A DNA stretch of 64,000 bases from Hofstenia miamia (taxonomy: Eukaryota > Xenacoelomorpha > Acoela): the NCBI GenBank assembly GCA_004352715.1, contig SCFE01000087.1:296813-360812 (forward strand), written 5' to 3'. Under the pieces are notes generated by a model. That model saw nothing but the letters and a program-made list of their open reading frames with translations, made no database searches and was not told where the DNA came from. The stretch's first letter is position 1, and each line of letters opens with the position of its first letter. Of the stretch, positions 45,870 to 57,864 are shown in pieces. The position numbers and the translations under genes are program-made.

Positions 45870-46620
45870 CTCGCACGTGAGCAATAATTTTTGAATTATT
45901 CATTTTCTGTTAAATTTTATTTTGTTTCTATAATGCAAAAATATTTCGGAGAGCTCAAGCCCACATTCGGCACGCCAATGCAAGTTATTTGAGTAGGCAT
46001 CACGTATGAATTTCACAGTTTGACAGATTTAGTTGCTTCGAATTCACTACAATCAACACTGAATATGCTTGGCACTGTTAGTGTAAGACATAAACATAAA
46101 CTGTAAGTTGATGGTTTTTTAATGTCCCAGAAAATATTTCTCATTTTTGAAATATAATTTGTTAATGCGTTAACATGTTGATGAAAATAACGTTGTAATC
46201 TAAAATAGTTTTTACACATTAAAGCCGCTTTGTCGCTAGGGGATATTTGGGCGCTATGAGTTCCATGTCAACATTAGAAGTTTTATCTTTTATTGATTTG
46301 AAAACCCATGCTTTAATATTGAAATTTAAAAGCAAATAATATATTTATTTGTAAGCCAGCAAAAAACGGTTTCTCTAATTAGGATAAATGACATGATTTA
46401 TGAAAATTTAACAACAAAATACATGGTAATTAACATATATTTACGCGTTAACGCTTAAAAATTTAACGCGTTAACGTGTTACTACACATTTTAACTTCCT
46501 CTTAGCCAGCCCTGATTGTAGCATATTTAGTGTAGTGACATATCTACTCCTACATTGTAGTCTTGTAGGTAAAGATTATCTTAAAAGGCTTCCTGAATAG
46601 CCCTATTCTATTTCTGTCTA
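45870..46620. repeat. Diverged copy of the 42.04-42.48-kb block
   Basis: Shared landmarks in order: TTTGACAGATTT, TTGGCACTGTTAGTGT, AGACATAAACA...GTAAGTTGATG, then GGCTTCCTGAATAGCCCTAT matching GGTTTCTTGAATTCCCCTAT. An AACGCGTTAACG-rich MITE-like tail (46,440-46,520) ending AGCCAGCCCTGA lies inside it. Confidence 0.6.
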
Positions 46621-48829
46621 ACAAAAGATCATTTATTTGTCAAAATCTTAAACATTTTTGATGAAGAAGAGAACTAAGGCCATTCTGTTTGCTAAAGGAT
46701 ACTAATATGCCAAGACACGGTTTTATTATTAGCAGCGTATCTGATGTCGAGAAAAATCAGTACACAAATGATGACCTTTTTTATAATGTAAAAAGTGTGA
46801 GGGGATAAATATACTATATTCTCATACATGTGCATATATTAGGGGTGAGCTATTAATTTATTAAATTGCTCATTTGAAATTTCATTAGATTGCTTTTTTT
46901 CGGACAGATTAATTAATTAACGCTACCAAATTTTTATAAAAAATTTTACATTCTGGGTATATTCAAACAAGGAGCTCAACTTATACATACGTTGTAGCAA
47001 ACTTTAAATGTATAAATAGCATAGCACGATCAAAGTTGGCAGTATTGTTATAACTATTTATTCGGTTTTAATATTGGTTACTTGTTTTTTAGTCAATTGA
47101 TTAACTTAGTATATTTGACAGTTAGTTGTGGTTCTAATAGTAATTCCCAATTTGTAAGCCATACCTCTATTTGCCATTCGACCGTTTGTAATTATTTGGA
47201 TTCAGACAAAATATGATATCTTCAAAGAAAACATTGAAAATTACAATTGAGCAGATGTCTGTTCACATGTCTATCGAAATTGTATATAAGTAGGCAAAAC
47301 TGTAGAAATATTCAATAAAACTTATGCTTTTTAACATTAACTATTATCTACTACCAACATTTTGTTTAAGCTATTGGTTCATTGCTTCATTTCTGAATCT
47401 TATACGTATTTGATGACTGCTTAATTTCACCGGCAAAAGGTTCAAGATGGTTGCCTGTTCTGAGTAGATACGCTTACCCTAATGAGATCTCTTGCATATA
47501 TGAATAGTCTTAGGCTAAGTAAAGCATTTAATCATTTAGAGTTTTCAACATTTCATGTGGATGTACTAAGATATAAGGTCCTAGCTTGGAATGATACTGC
47601 TATGTCAAAAGCCTGCAGTGCACTGTTGTATTTATTACATTCTATGTACTTGCATCTGAGAGAAGAGCTAACAAGCTGCGTTGCGGAGTAAGCCTACTTG
47701 CAATTAACAAGTGAGCCATTAGTAGCCCTATCAAAATTTAACTACTTTCCCCTCAATTGACACCACTCTAATCAATCAATGCTGCAGGTTTGGTTTGACT
47801 TTGGGCAGAAAATTCTAGCAGAATATCAAATTGTCTCTATCTAAATATAATGCAGTTCGAATCTGCTATTTGACATTAATATTTTTATGGAAATTAGGGT
47901 ATTTTCAAATAGTGTAAGATTTAACCAATAAACCTCACTTATTAGATTCTACAAGGTAGATGCATTTCAGGGATACTAAAACATTTATAGGAACAATGAG
48001 GTTAAAAATGGGGCAAAAATAAGAATAATAATGAGGTTGTAAATCTATATTTCATTTCTTTCCTTTAATACATATAAATTTTTTTTCAAAACACTTGATA
48101 ATGTAAGGTGGGTTTGGAAATTTTGAAATATTTTTGGTTCTGGAACGTTGGAAACCATACCTTTAGTACTGGACATTTATTTTATGCTCAATGAAAATCG
48201 TAACATTTCTATAAAATAATGTTGCATGTTTTCTACACAAAAAAGTATACTCAGAATATGAACTGTTCCTTTTTTCCTTTTTGCTATTTACACTATTTAC
48301 ATCATTTTGCAAGCAGCTCATTTAATTATAGTACAAAAAAAACAAAAACACGCCTCTACATAAAAACTTTACATATTTACAACTTTGTCAACATTCTACA
48401 ATGGTAGATTATTAATCAAACAGGAACAAACAATACATACCGAAGAAAACTGACAAGAGCAAGCAGAACTAAACTAATAGAAGACAGGAAACACTAATAC
48501 TTCCATACTAAACTAGGCACTTAAAGCTTGGACACGTGGATCACTAAAAAATTCAGGTTAAAAGTTTAATATTTACAGAACAAACTAATGTATGACTAAA
48601 AATCTTTAGAGGGCGCAATATATTTCACAATATAAATGGTGAATATCTTTAAAACCGTTTCATGTAGTTATATTCCTCAGACATCTAATATCATTGGGTT
48701 TATCACACATTCTCTTATTGCACTAAAATAAGAGGTGCTTAGGATTTTCATCCCCATACTGGACTGTTAATTAATTTAGAAAAATAAAACTTGTCCCGAT
48801 TTATAATACGGTTTAGAGTTACCTTGTAG
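46621..48829. other. Intergenic, with a possible relic of the small-gene start
   Basis: 47,437-47,469 reads AAAGGTTCAAG ATGGTTGCCTGTTCTGAG then a stop, similar to the start of paralog A (AAAGGTACCAA ATGGCTGCTTGT). Otherwise nothing recognised; the 69-codon ORF at 47,482 has no family features. Confidence 0.4.
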
Positions 48830-49459
48830 GTAATTGTTTTGTAGTAAGGTCTTACCTTTAACACTGATATTCTCTTTAAAATACATTGGATTTCATTGAT
48901 GTTGATTTCTCAATAAGCAGCTGGTTTTGTCAGTGCGCCTAACGCTTGTTGTCAATGTCAGTGCATGAAATCTAAGAGAATTTCACCTCTCATCTTGCCC
49001 TTTAGAGAAAGTGATTTATTCTTTTTTTATGATACAATTCTCTAGACTTTTGACGACAGGTTCTCAATTGACAGTTTCATGGTTATCAGGGTTGCATTTT
49101 AGTTTTAGCCTCTTGGCTATGCTTAATACATCTTTTAAATGTGGACAAAAATATTATAGATTTGCTGGAGCTGTAAAATGACACAGTAAGTCATACTTCT
49201 TTTGCTTGACTTTCTAATGATCGCATCATATAAGTGACTGACAAGGTGCCATTTCGCGTTTAATATCATAAATAAAATATTTGATTATGTAGCATCCCTG
49301 CAAACAGTAAATCTTCCGAAATTGTATTCCTCCTTTATTGTATTTACAGTATAACGAGCTAATTGGAGACAAGTAGCTCTTATTATTCCAGACTATGTTG
49401 TTTATTACTTGCTGAATGATATAATTTTGAGGAACTTGTGAAAAATATTGTATTAGTTG

Positions 49460-51780
49460 ATATAAAAATTTTGTCAGGAGTAATACACAAATTGCCTTTG
49501 CCTTACCATAAATTAAGATCTTTATATTTATCTTTCTTTTATAAAATTTACAACTTGGTTATTTTCCTCTAAAAAATTTTACATTTCTAGCTGTGTCATT
49601 ATAAGCTTTACACAAAGAAAATTTATTATTCATGGTTAACGGCCGTTGTGTGAGTTTCTTCACTTAACAACCAACACAACAGCAAAACACCATTGTGTCA
49701 CACAACAGGCACAGCACAGCAGTATAAAGTCATTAAATGTAATAGTAAAATACTTATTGAAAAAGAGTTTCAATGATACCAAATGAATCGCTATTTTTCA
49801 TGCATCAATTTTCTATTAATAACAAAATATAGCAGTTTCAATATAATTTCAGTAATTACAGTAAACAAAAATGGTCATTAGGTGTTGAATATTAAATTGT
49901 TCGATTCTTAGTCTGCTGAAGATCTCAAAATATAAATACACAGAACCACCTCAACAGCTTATCTAATTAATTTCTTTTTAAGGCAAAGAAAATAATGCGG
50001 AGCAGAATTTCGTAAATTTTAAAATGTATTTTAAAAGAAGACAAGTAGGTTTAAGATATTTAATGCAAATTGCTTTATTGCTCTATTTCTACATTTCTAT
50101 TGCATATATTTTGAAATCGACTTGTTTTACTTCAAACTTTGACAACAATTAGTTATCACACAAGTCTCGTTTGGAAAAACTATGATTTGGAAGCAGTAAA
50201 ACGAATATGTATAAATATTTTATCAAGCACAATTAAATGAAAACAATTTATAGCGGCTAGTTCGATACTTAGGCATATAAATATATATATAAAAATGCTT
50301 ATATTTTTGACATATCTGTACTTGCATTCTTAAGTGAAATATATTTTTTACTCTGTATGGGCACACATTTAGGTTCTACAGGACCCTTCAATCCCATGGG
50401 ATTGGGATTTGGTAGTAAATATTTTAGTGGGACTTAGAATAACAAGGGCGTGAGATTACAATATAAAAACTGATGCTTTGAATTTAAGTACTTTACTCAA
50501 AATTTCGGACAATTTTGTCCAAAATATAAGTTATTAATGGGATTTGTATGACAATGAACTGGGACACAATCTAATGGGACTAAGTCAACACTAAAAAGTT
50601 TTTTCAGTGCAAATATTGAACAGTCAGAGCAGGTTAGGGAGCGACTGAAAAGCCCACTGTTTTGTAGAGCCATGGTCTTTCTTGCTTCAATCCTGAGTTA
50701 ATATTTTCTTAGCTATCTATGCACTTCAAAGCAATACTATTTTGTGTAAACAAAAAATGGAGAAATTTCTCATATGAAGACTAGAATGTTTCACACGCAG
50801 TGAGAATTTTTTTGCTTTTTTATGCATAAAATTCTTGCCAAATTGCTTTATACTAATCTGAATCCTATCATTTTGTAATAGGGTTTAATGTTTTGGGTTT
50901 ACTAAGTTAAAGTTTACAGAGTAAGCTAAAATTTGTTGTTCAAAAAAGTATTGACATTTTTCTATATATAATGAAGCTTATTGTGTCTTAGACATACTTT
51001 CGCTTTTCACCCTTGGCAGAAATTTGATTTTTACATTGTTTTTATAACATCCCTGGAGTAAAGTCGGTTGGGTTAAGTATGTACTAGGAGGTGAGGAGAT
51101 AGACTTTCAGATGCTGTTTGTTAGTTTGGGAGTTAACTAAACATTACACTTTGAGTAAAAATTACTGCAAAATTTTTATGCTTTATATATTTTTTTCTGT
51201 ATTGCTTCCAATAGTGTACACCTACATCGATTTAGAAAACAATAAAAACAATGTACAATTCAAACTGGCATCTGTGCATATATATATATATATACCAACA
51301 CAACTATTAAACGGATATTTGACTATGCTTAACTTTTCTCATTTATCAATAAGACTTAATGCAAGTGTCTACTCATACTGAAAATTCTAAATTATGTCAA
51401 TAGTTGTAAACATAAAATTCGTCAAAAATATTTTAAAAAACGATTTTTTTGAAAAATTATGTCGTCAAAATTGTATGCAGGATACTAAAATTGTGCACCC
51501 CTGATTGTTTAATTACATATTAATAACAAATGGAATTATAATTTGTATATGTACATGGCATAAATAACGCAATAAATAGCTTTGAAAATAAAAAAATGTA
51601 AAATTGAAGATTTTATGACGCTGAATTTTTATGCCCCAAACAATATGTTGTGTTGTGTACGCAACAAAACATAAAATTCTACACAACACACAACGGCAAG
51701 TCTGTTAACAGTACAGCCACCTTCCCATGTTCCTGCACCATTCAACCCAGTATAAATAGATTTTTGTTGGTTGATGGTCA
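49460..51780. other. Unassigned stretch within the LINE relic
   Basis: AT-rich; includes an AT microsatellite at about 51,279-51,293 and repeated ACACAAC motifs near 49,665-49,720 and 51,660-51,700. No coding signature. Confidence 0.4.
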
Positions 51781-51804
51781 GCCCTCTAACATAGATAGAT
51801 GTTT

Positions 51805-52020
51805 CTAAACAGTTGAGAATATTTTGAATGCTTGGCTTGCTGCTGAAATATCATCAGCGAAGGCCAGGTATTTAACCCCCACTCCTTCATATATGAAAAC
51901 CATAATGTATTTATTTAAAAAACTAGATTTAAGAAAATGTTCAATAGCTATGTTAAAGAGGAAACATGAAAGGAGACATCCTTGCCTAATTCCTCTTTCA
52001 ATGACAATTCCTGGTGACAT
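51805..52020 (-). pseudogene. L1/Tx1-type reverse transcriptase palm fragment
   Basis: 71 codons carrying RGIRQGCLLSCFLFNIAIEH and VKYLAFADDIS; both catalytic aspartates remain. Confidence 0.85.
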
Positions 52021-52952
52021 AAACTATCAATTAATAAATATGATTTATTACAATTAGATGAAGCTTTAATCAGAGTAATGATTTTAGAGGCAGTCCTATT
52101 CTAGATATAGTACTAAATAAATACCTGTATTTATGGTAGATGGAGTCGTATGCCTTATTGTAATCAATATTTAGCACCCTTAGATGAATGGTGTTTGCAT
52201 ACATATATCAATCACGCATAGAATTGTGGATATATTTAGACAACTTCTTCTAGATTTAACAACCCTGTTGAAGAACATTTATGTATTAAGATGAAAGTGG
52301 TAAGGACGGCTACAGAGCAAATGAAATATAATCCTTAAATCAATATTTAATAAAGTTATGGGATGGCCATGATTTTGGCAGCTCTGAGATCTTTCCCTGA
52401 ATTAATATTAAGTCTATTAAAATTTTAAAATAAGGCATAAGATAGATTTTAAGGTCCTATAAAATGTATAATTTAATCCATATAAGGATGAGCAGTTCCT
52501 AAGCTTCGCAATTGCTTGGTATATATCTGAAATGCTAGAGTCTTGTTCTATGCATGTTATAACTGCTTCTTCTATCCTTGGAATTTTAAGGTGAGTACAG
52601 AAATCAATGGATCTTTATCTGCAGAAATGCCCGTAAATTTTAACATTAAGTAGTATTAATCAAGCTAAGCACTTTATCGATTCCTTTTAAAAATTTATGT
52701 TCAATAAAAATGGATATTGATATTAAAAAAATTAATAAAAATTTCAGAAGTTGGTAATTGGGAATTCGTTGATAGATTTGAAGCAAAACTAATGATATTC
52801 ACAAAGAAGTGGACGTTCAGTAAACGTTCACACTGTAGAAAATGTAAAAATGGTTAGAACCCAGCTAACAAATGCCCTATAAAAAGTCAACGTCGACTAC
52901 ATTCTGGTTATATATCTCTCGTGGCAGCATTCAACGTGTAGTACGCCCAGCT

Positions 52953-52963
52953 GGTTTGAATCC
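52953..52963 (+). promoter_or_regulatory. Pol III B-box-like motif (possible tRNA-SINE relic)
   Basis: GGTTTGAATCC fits the B-box consensus GWTYRANNC. TGGCAGCATTC about 30 bp upstream is a poor A box and the spacing is short. Confidence 0.25.
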
Positions 52964-53070
52964 GTACACACCGCAGTGTATTCAAGAGCTCAATGACTTT
53001 ATCATTAAAATTTTTTATTTGTTTGTTAAATTATAAATAATTACCATTATAAATATATATATATATATAT

Positions 53071-53729
53071 TAGAGCCCGACGCCACGCCGGCGGAGCCGC
53101 CGCCGATGATTTCCATTGGCGTACAACGTTCATATTGTGATTTAATTTAAGTAAGACTTTTCATAACAGAATGTTATGAGAGTGATGTGACTGACGTCTG
53201 TCTTGGCCGATGTGTACATGAATCAATTTCTATGAATACTTCAATAGAAAAGAGACTTCCTTTTCCTGATGACCGGTCCGGTGAAAGTACCCGAAAGTTC
53301 ACATTAGAATAAATGTTCCAACGAGAACTTTTGTCCTTTGATGTAGGCCTATTGTGGTTGGTGAGAAGAAGGAGTGATGTATTATAAATTTAGTAAAAAG
53401 CTTTTACATATTAGTATACATGTAAACCTATTTCGGTACGTACGAGTAGACATTAGGCTAGCCATCCTAAACGATTATATGAAAAAATTGATATACACAA
53501 AAATGTTAGGTTCACATAGGCCTATATACACACCGTAACTGTAGCTTCATGCATGTGCACTCGGTGAGTGGGCCTGTAAGATACGGTATAAGCCTATTCA
53601 GGCAATTTTTTAATCAAATTTAATCATTTTTAGAATACGTGGTATACGCCGGCGGCTTTCGCCGCCGTCGTCGATGGATTTTGCTGGCTTCGCCGCCGTC
53701 GATAAATTTATTATCGGCGTCGGGCTCTA
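53071..53729. mobile_element. GC-rich hAT-type MITE inside an AT microsatellite
   Basis: 659 bp. Ends TAGAGCCCGACGCCACGCCG and, on the opposite strand, TAGAGCCCGACGCCGATAAT. Flanks on both sides are TATATA, compatible with an 8-bp ATATATAT duplication. GC-rich GCCGGCGGAGCCGCCGCC and GCCGGCGGCTTTCGCCGCC repeats sit just inside both ends. No transposase. Confidence 0.82.
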
Positions 53730-53748
53730 ATATATATATATATATATC

Positions 53749-54050
53749 TTGTCGAAATTCAGAAAGTTTATCTTTCACATGGTCGCAGCTGATTGGATTC
53801 ACCACCACTAGAATTCGAAGTTAGTGGCAATTAATCTAAGAGGGTCTTCCTGATCTTGGCTCGTTATTCAAAAAGATTAAATATGGAAGCAATTATAATA
53901 TTCGTAGTAAGGATTAAAAAAAAATAAACGTTTATATTCAACAACAAAAAATAATTATTTTAATCAAATTTTAGTCACCATGAGACAAAGTTTTTATTTT
54001 CATGTGATTCATGGCGCCTAAAACTTCTAGTCTCTCATGAAGTAATGTAG
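53749..54050. other. Short unassigned spacer
   Basis: Nothing recognised between the MITE and the next reading frame. Confidence 0.4.
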
Positions 54051-54053
54051 TTT

Positions 54054-55084
54054 GTGCTTTGTTCTAAATGCAAACAAAGTATAAAATATAAATGCACGAA
54101 GTTGCTTATTATTTTTTCTGTTATGTCAACAAAGTATTTCTTTAAATCATTGCCTGCTGATTGTGAAAATGAGTTTGCCCATCATATATTTGCTCTACTT
54201 GGCAAAGGAGTTTTTATGGAAAATCTAAAAGCAATTTTAAATTTAATCGGCCAACGATTTGGACAGAATGCGTCAGTCACATCGTCAAAGAATGCTACTT
54301 TTGCTCAATTGCCCAAACGCCTTTCAATAATAATGTCTTAAGATGATAAGAACTCACTCTGAGATGAAAGAAAAGAGTAATATATCAAAGAATTCTAGCT
54401 ATTTTAAATTATAAAGGCCATCAATAGCCGGTATTTTGTGATTTTAAAGTGTTCAACTTTCTAATGGTCTTGGAGCGAGGATATGCCAAATATCCACGTT
54501 TCTTTTATCTCTTTCATTTCCGTAACAGCCAAGCTGTTTTTAAATCAGACCATATATGGCCGCCGTCATGTCCTGAATTCAATAGGGTGCTATTAAATCA
54601 TATTGATAAAATAGCATTTCCTGTGCTTCATTTAAAACTCGGTATTTTTCAAGTGCTTGTTAAGAATTTGGACAAAGAGAGTGCATGCTTATCATATTTG
54701 CGAAAGAAATTCTCCAAAGCGATGCAAGACTTCAGGGGACCAGAAGTTAAAAGTCTCATTAATGCTGAACAATTCCGCTTTCCATGGATCCAATACAGCA
54801 AAGGGCTCAGGATTCTGTCGTTTCAGGCGCACTTGGTCAAAATGTCTGTCTCGATTAGAAAGAATTGATACATTCTTACAATAAAGATGTAATTGCTTTT
54901 TAAGCATCAATAACAATTTTCCAAATAGATTGGTAGGTACTTTTTCTGAAAAGCGTGGCGAAATAATGCATCGACAAATGAAAGGTTTTGAACAATGCTT
55001 TAATGCGTCCTGGACAAAAGCGATGTTGCGTGATTGTATTTCATCTTTAAAAAGAGGCAGTCTGTTGACTAATAATGATTAGAT
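54054..55084 (+). pseudogene. Broken transposon-derived reading frame of an unnamed family
   Basis: Three pieces on the + strand. 54,054-54,341 (KSLPADCENEFAHHIFALLG) is uncertain. 54,449-54,868 reads FPVLHLKLGIFQVLVKNLDK, SACLSYLRKKFSKAMQDFRG and PEVKSLINAEQFRF. 54,925-55,083 in another frame reads GTFSEKRGEIMHRQMKGFEQ and CFNASWTKAMLRDCISSLKR then stop. I recall the pattern of LHIKLGLxKxFVKxLdK followed by a short stretch and a GExxHQxxxxxExxxxGxW...DYCWxLkRD block from multi-copy uncharacterised proteins in cnidarian and insect genomes. Two frameshifts at least. Superfamily left open. Confidence 0.5.
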
Positions 55085-55089
55085 TACTT

Positions 55090-57184
55090 TTAAATTTGTA
55101 AAGAGTAGTTATCAAATAAATTGCTTACATCCTCTAAATTAAACGATAGAAATTCTTTAAATTTCACGTGGGACATTTTTATGGTTACTGAATTTGAAAA
55201 AATTGTAAAAAAACATTTTTCTTGACAATCTTGTGCTACTTATGAATAAAATTTTGTCAAATTTTGTTCGTCCCTCCTAAGATGAATATTTATATAATTA
55301 ATGATTTAGCATTGAAAAAACAACACTATGTTGTCATATAACGAAAATCAGCAAAGTATTCAATTATACTGAAATTGAAATTGCAAATTACAATATGTTA
55401 GGTAACTTAATAAAAAAATTGAAATTTCAAGAATCTGATGTCATCAGCAATATGCTTGGGCAATTGTGCTAAAATGGCCCTGGACAAATTTTTTATTTCT
55501 AAAATAAAGAGAATTGTATGTTATGTACAATGTTGAATATTTTCCATGAATATTTATTAACTTCTGAAGACATTATTCCGCTAATTTATAATAAATTACG
55601 CTTGTAATGTGATCGTAGGATAGCGAAATTTTGCTATACATTTCCTAAACTATTTTCACCAGATTTTATGGGGCCTGTATTATTACTGAAAAGCAGAAAT
55701 TCAAGAATTAATGACGAACAATTACATGGCACAATGCTCGTAAACGTAAGATGAATTTCACGTTTCCAGCCCTTCTTTAGTAACTGAATTACTCGGATAT
55801 ATGCTACGTGTTCAGAAGCACAGATGTACAGATGTTCCGTTCCAATTCACTAATAAAAAATAGCATATCATTACCCTCTTAGAATTTTATAGATTCAGAA
55901 AATCTATGGAAAATGATAAAAAAATTGTTAAAAATTGAATATTTTTATATCAAAAATATTGTGTATATCTTGAAAATTTATTGAAGTATATGGGATTGTG
56001 AACTTAATAAATAGGTATCAAATCCACCTTACCCCCAACAAAAGCTAGTATTTGAATGGCCAGTATCAGTCTAAATAAAAAAATACTTGATATCAATAAT
56101 TGAAAATATTTTGAAAGCATTAGTGATTCTTGAACATTTCTTTACAAAAAATTTAGAAAAAATTTCAAGATTCTTTAAAGAATTGAGGACTCTTTAAGTA
56201 ACTTCAAAGAACCAAGTTTATAGAACTATCAAGAATTCTATCTAAGTAAATTCATAATTTTGTACAATATTGTACATCTGACCAAACTTGAATCGTGTAC
56301 TATCTAAAAAGAATAAACTGGGTTCAGCACAGACCTGATCTTTTGAAAGAAAAATCGAATTAGAATAGAAGATCAAGCTGTATTTTTTACATTTAACTTG
56401 GCTCTGCTTAGACTTGAGGGAGCAGTAAAATTTGAAGGCTGTGCACAGCCTGGCCCAGTTACAACAAACATTTCAGAAGTAAATTGCAAATCAAAATAAT
56501 GTTAAAACCTTAGGAAATGTTTGGAAAATGTGGCAACGAATTCAGAAATAGTGCCAATTTTCGGACTTCATTGACAGTTGATCAAACTACTTCCAAAGAA
56601 TTCATTACATCCCATACTGGTAGAGCATAGAGCCAATAATGCATTGACATGTCAGACAACATCATAATTTTTAGCAAATGAAACATTGATATTTGAAGAA
56701 ATTTACTTGTATATATTCCATAGCAACGTACTTTAAATTTTGGCCAATGTGCATTATAATTTAAACATTTATAATTATGCTAAATTTAAAAATTATTCAT
56801 GGTCGTTGTTTTTAAGTAGTAGTAATTGTGTATTGAAATATTTCATTGATTATTATTCTACATATATATTTTTTAAAATTGTTTTCAATTGTAATGAATG
56901 ACAAAAACTATGATTAAAATAGTTTATACATTATTTACATGTTTATTTAAAGATTTGGATAACTTGAAAATTATTGGCCAAATATTTAGAAACCTACACT
57001 TACCAAAATTATGCAATTATTTGCTAAGCTTACCAACGTAATTGTTAGAGAATTCTGAAATATATTTGAGTTTTTTCAATGATTTTAAGAAGTTGTATTG
57101 TAAATGAAAACATTAATATCGATAATGAATCTTTAATTTAACTCAATATATTCAATTAATTAGCTGAAGATTATTAACCCAACT

Positions 57185-57186
<2 letters not shown>
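55090..57186. other. Diverged paralogous blocks upstream of paralog B
   Basis: 55,600-55,840 resembles 43,290-43,530 (ACCAGATTTTATGGGGCCTG versus ACCAGAATTAATGGAGGCCTG; GCTACGTGTTCAGAAGCA versus GCTACGCGTTCAGAAGCA). 56,635-57,030 resembles 41,390-41,900 (AATGCATTGACATGTCAG, ATTATAATTTAAACATTTAT, AAAATTATGCA). No genes. Confidence 0.6.
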
Positions 57187-57188
<2 letters not shown>

Positions 57189-57222
<34 letters not shown>

Positions 57223-57573
57223 CGTTTATCGCGACATGTTTCGAAAAACATTGTTGTCATCTTCAAACATTTGTAGCAATGTTCCCGAACTTTTTCTTTA
57301 AATGTTTTTGATCTTTAGTAAATGTTTAAATTTGATTGATGTTTTTGTTTATTATTAACGATTTCTTGGATGATTTAACACCTGTGGCTTCTGCTATCTT
57401 AGTTTCACGATGCTTTACTAGTATGTTAAAAATTTTAGCTTAAGTGCACATCCATGAATATATATTTCTGATTGTAGCTGCCCTCATATATGTTCTTTTG
57501 CCCGAGTTTCTAAATGTCTTCTAGTCTCGCCAATATATGAACTTGAACATTCATCACAGTCGTATGAATAAAC

Positions 57574-57605
<32 letters not shown>
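57189..57605 (-). pseudogene. Penelope-like element fragment with GIY-YIG motif
   Basis: Minus strand, starting near 57,578: YSYDCDECSSSYIGETRRHL then ETRAKEH, the N-terminal GIY-YIG signature with a zinc-like CxxC as in Penelope-like endonucleases; after one frameshift MRAATIRNIYSWMCT, and IAEATGVKSSKKSLIINKNI (about 57,400-57,330). Downstream TTGAAGATGACAACAATG...CGAAACATGTCGCG is a motif I associate with Penelope terminal repeats. The fragment is bounded by (AT)n at 57,189-57,221 and 57,578-57,605. The RT is not present. Confidence 0.7.
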
Positions 57606-57864
57606 TTTAGCACAGTAGATATGCTAGAAATATGCAATTCTGCTCTGAGCTATATATAATACATTGCATAAAATTCTTTCAATATCTGTAGAAAGCACTG
57701 ACCTTGAGATCGTCGATTGTATTGTCCATTATTTTGAGTTAAAATATTCAGCTAAGTAAATTAAGCTTAAACATTAATTTGTACTTGATAATTTTTTGAC
57801 TGAAAATTTTAAAACTATTTTTAAATAATTTAAGACATTTGAACTTTAGTTTGAAAGTTATAAA

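Larger units (their letters stand above)
48830..52620 (-). mobile_element. L1/Tx1-type LINE relic
   Basis: Minus-strand order: PRIEEAVITCIEQDSSISDI (pre-RT, about 52,590), NIDYNKAYDSIYHKY (motif A, about 52,180), GIRQGCLLSCFLFNIAIEHF (motif B) and YLAFADDIS (motif C) at 52,020-51,805, then after a long decayed stretch VWNNKSYLSPISSLY plus KGGIQF (about 49,420-49,300), the WxxK...LY...GGL region typical of L1/Tx1 C-termini. A possible zinc segment lies near 49,130. The 49.5-51.7 kb interval inside is unassigned. Many stops; inactive. Confidence 0.7.
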
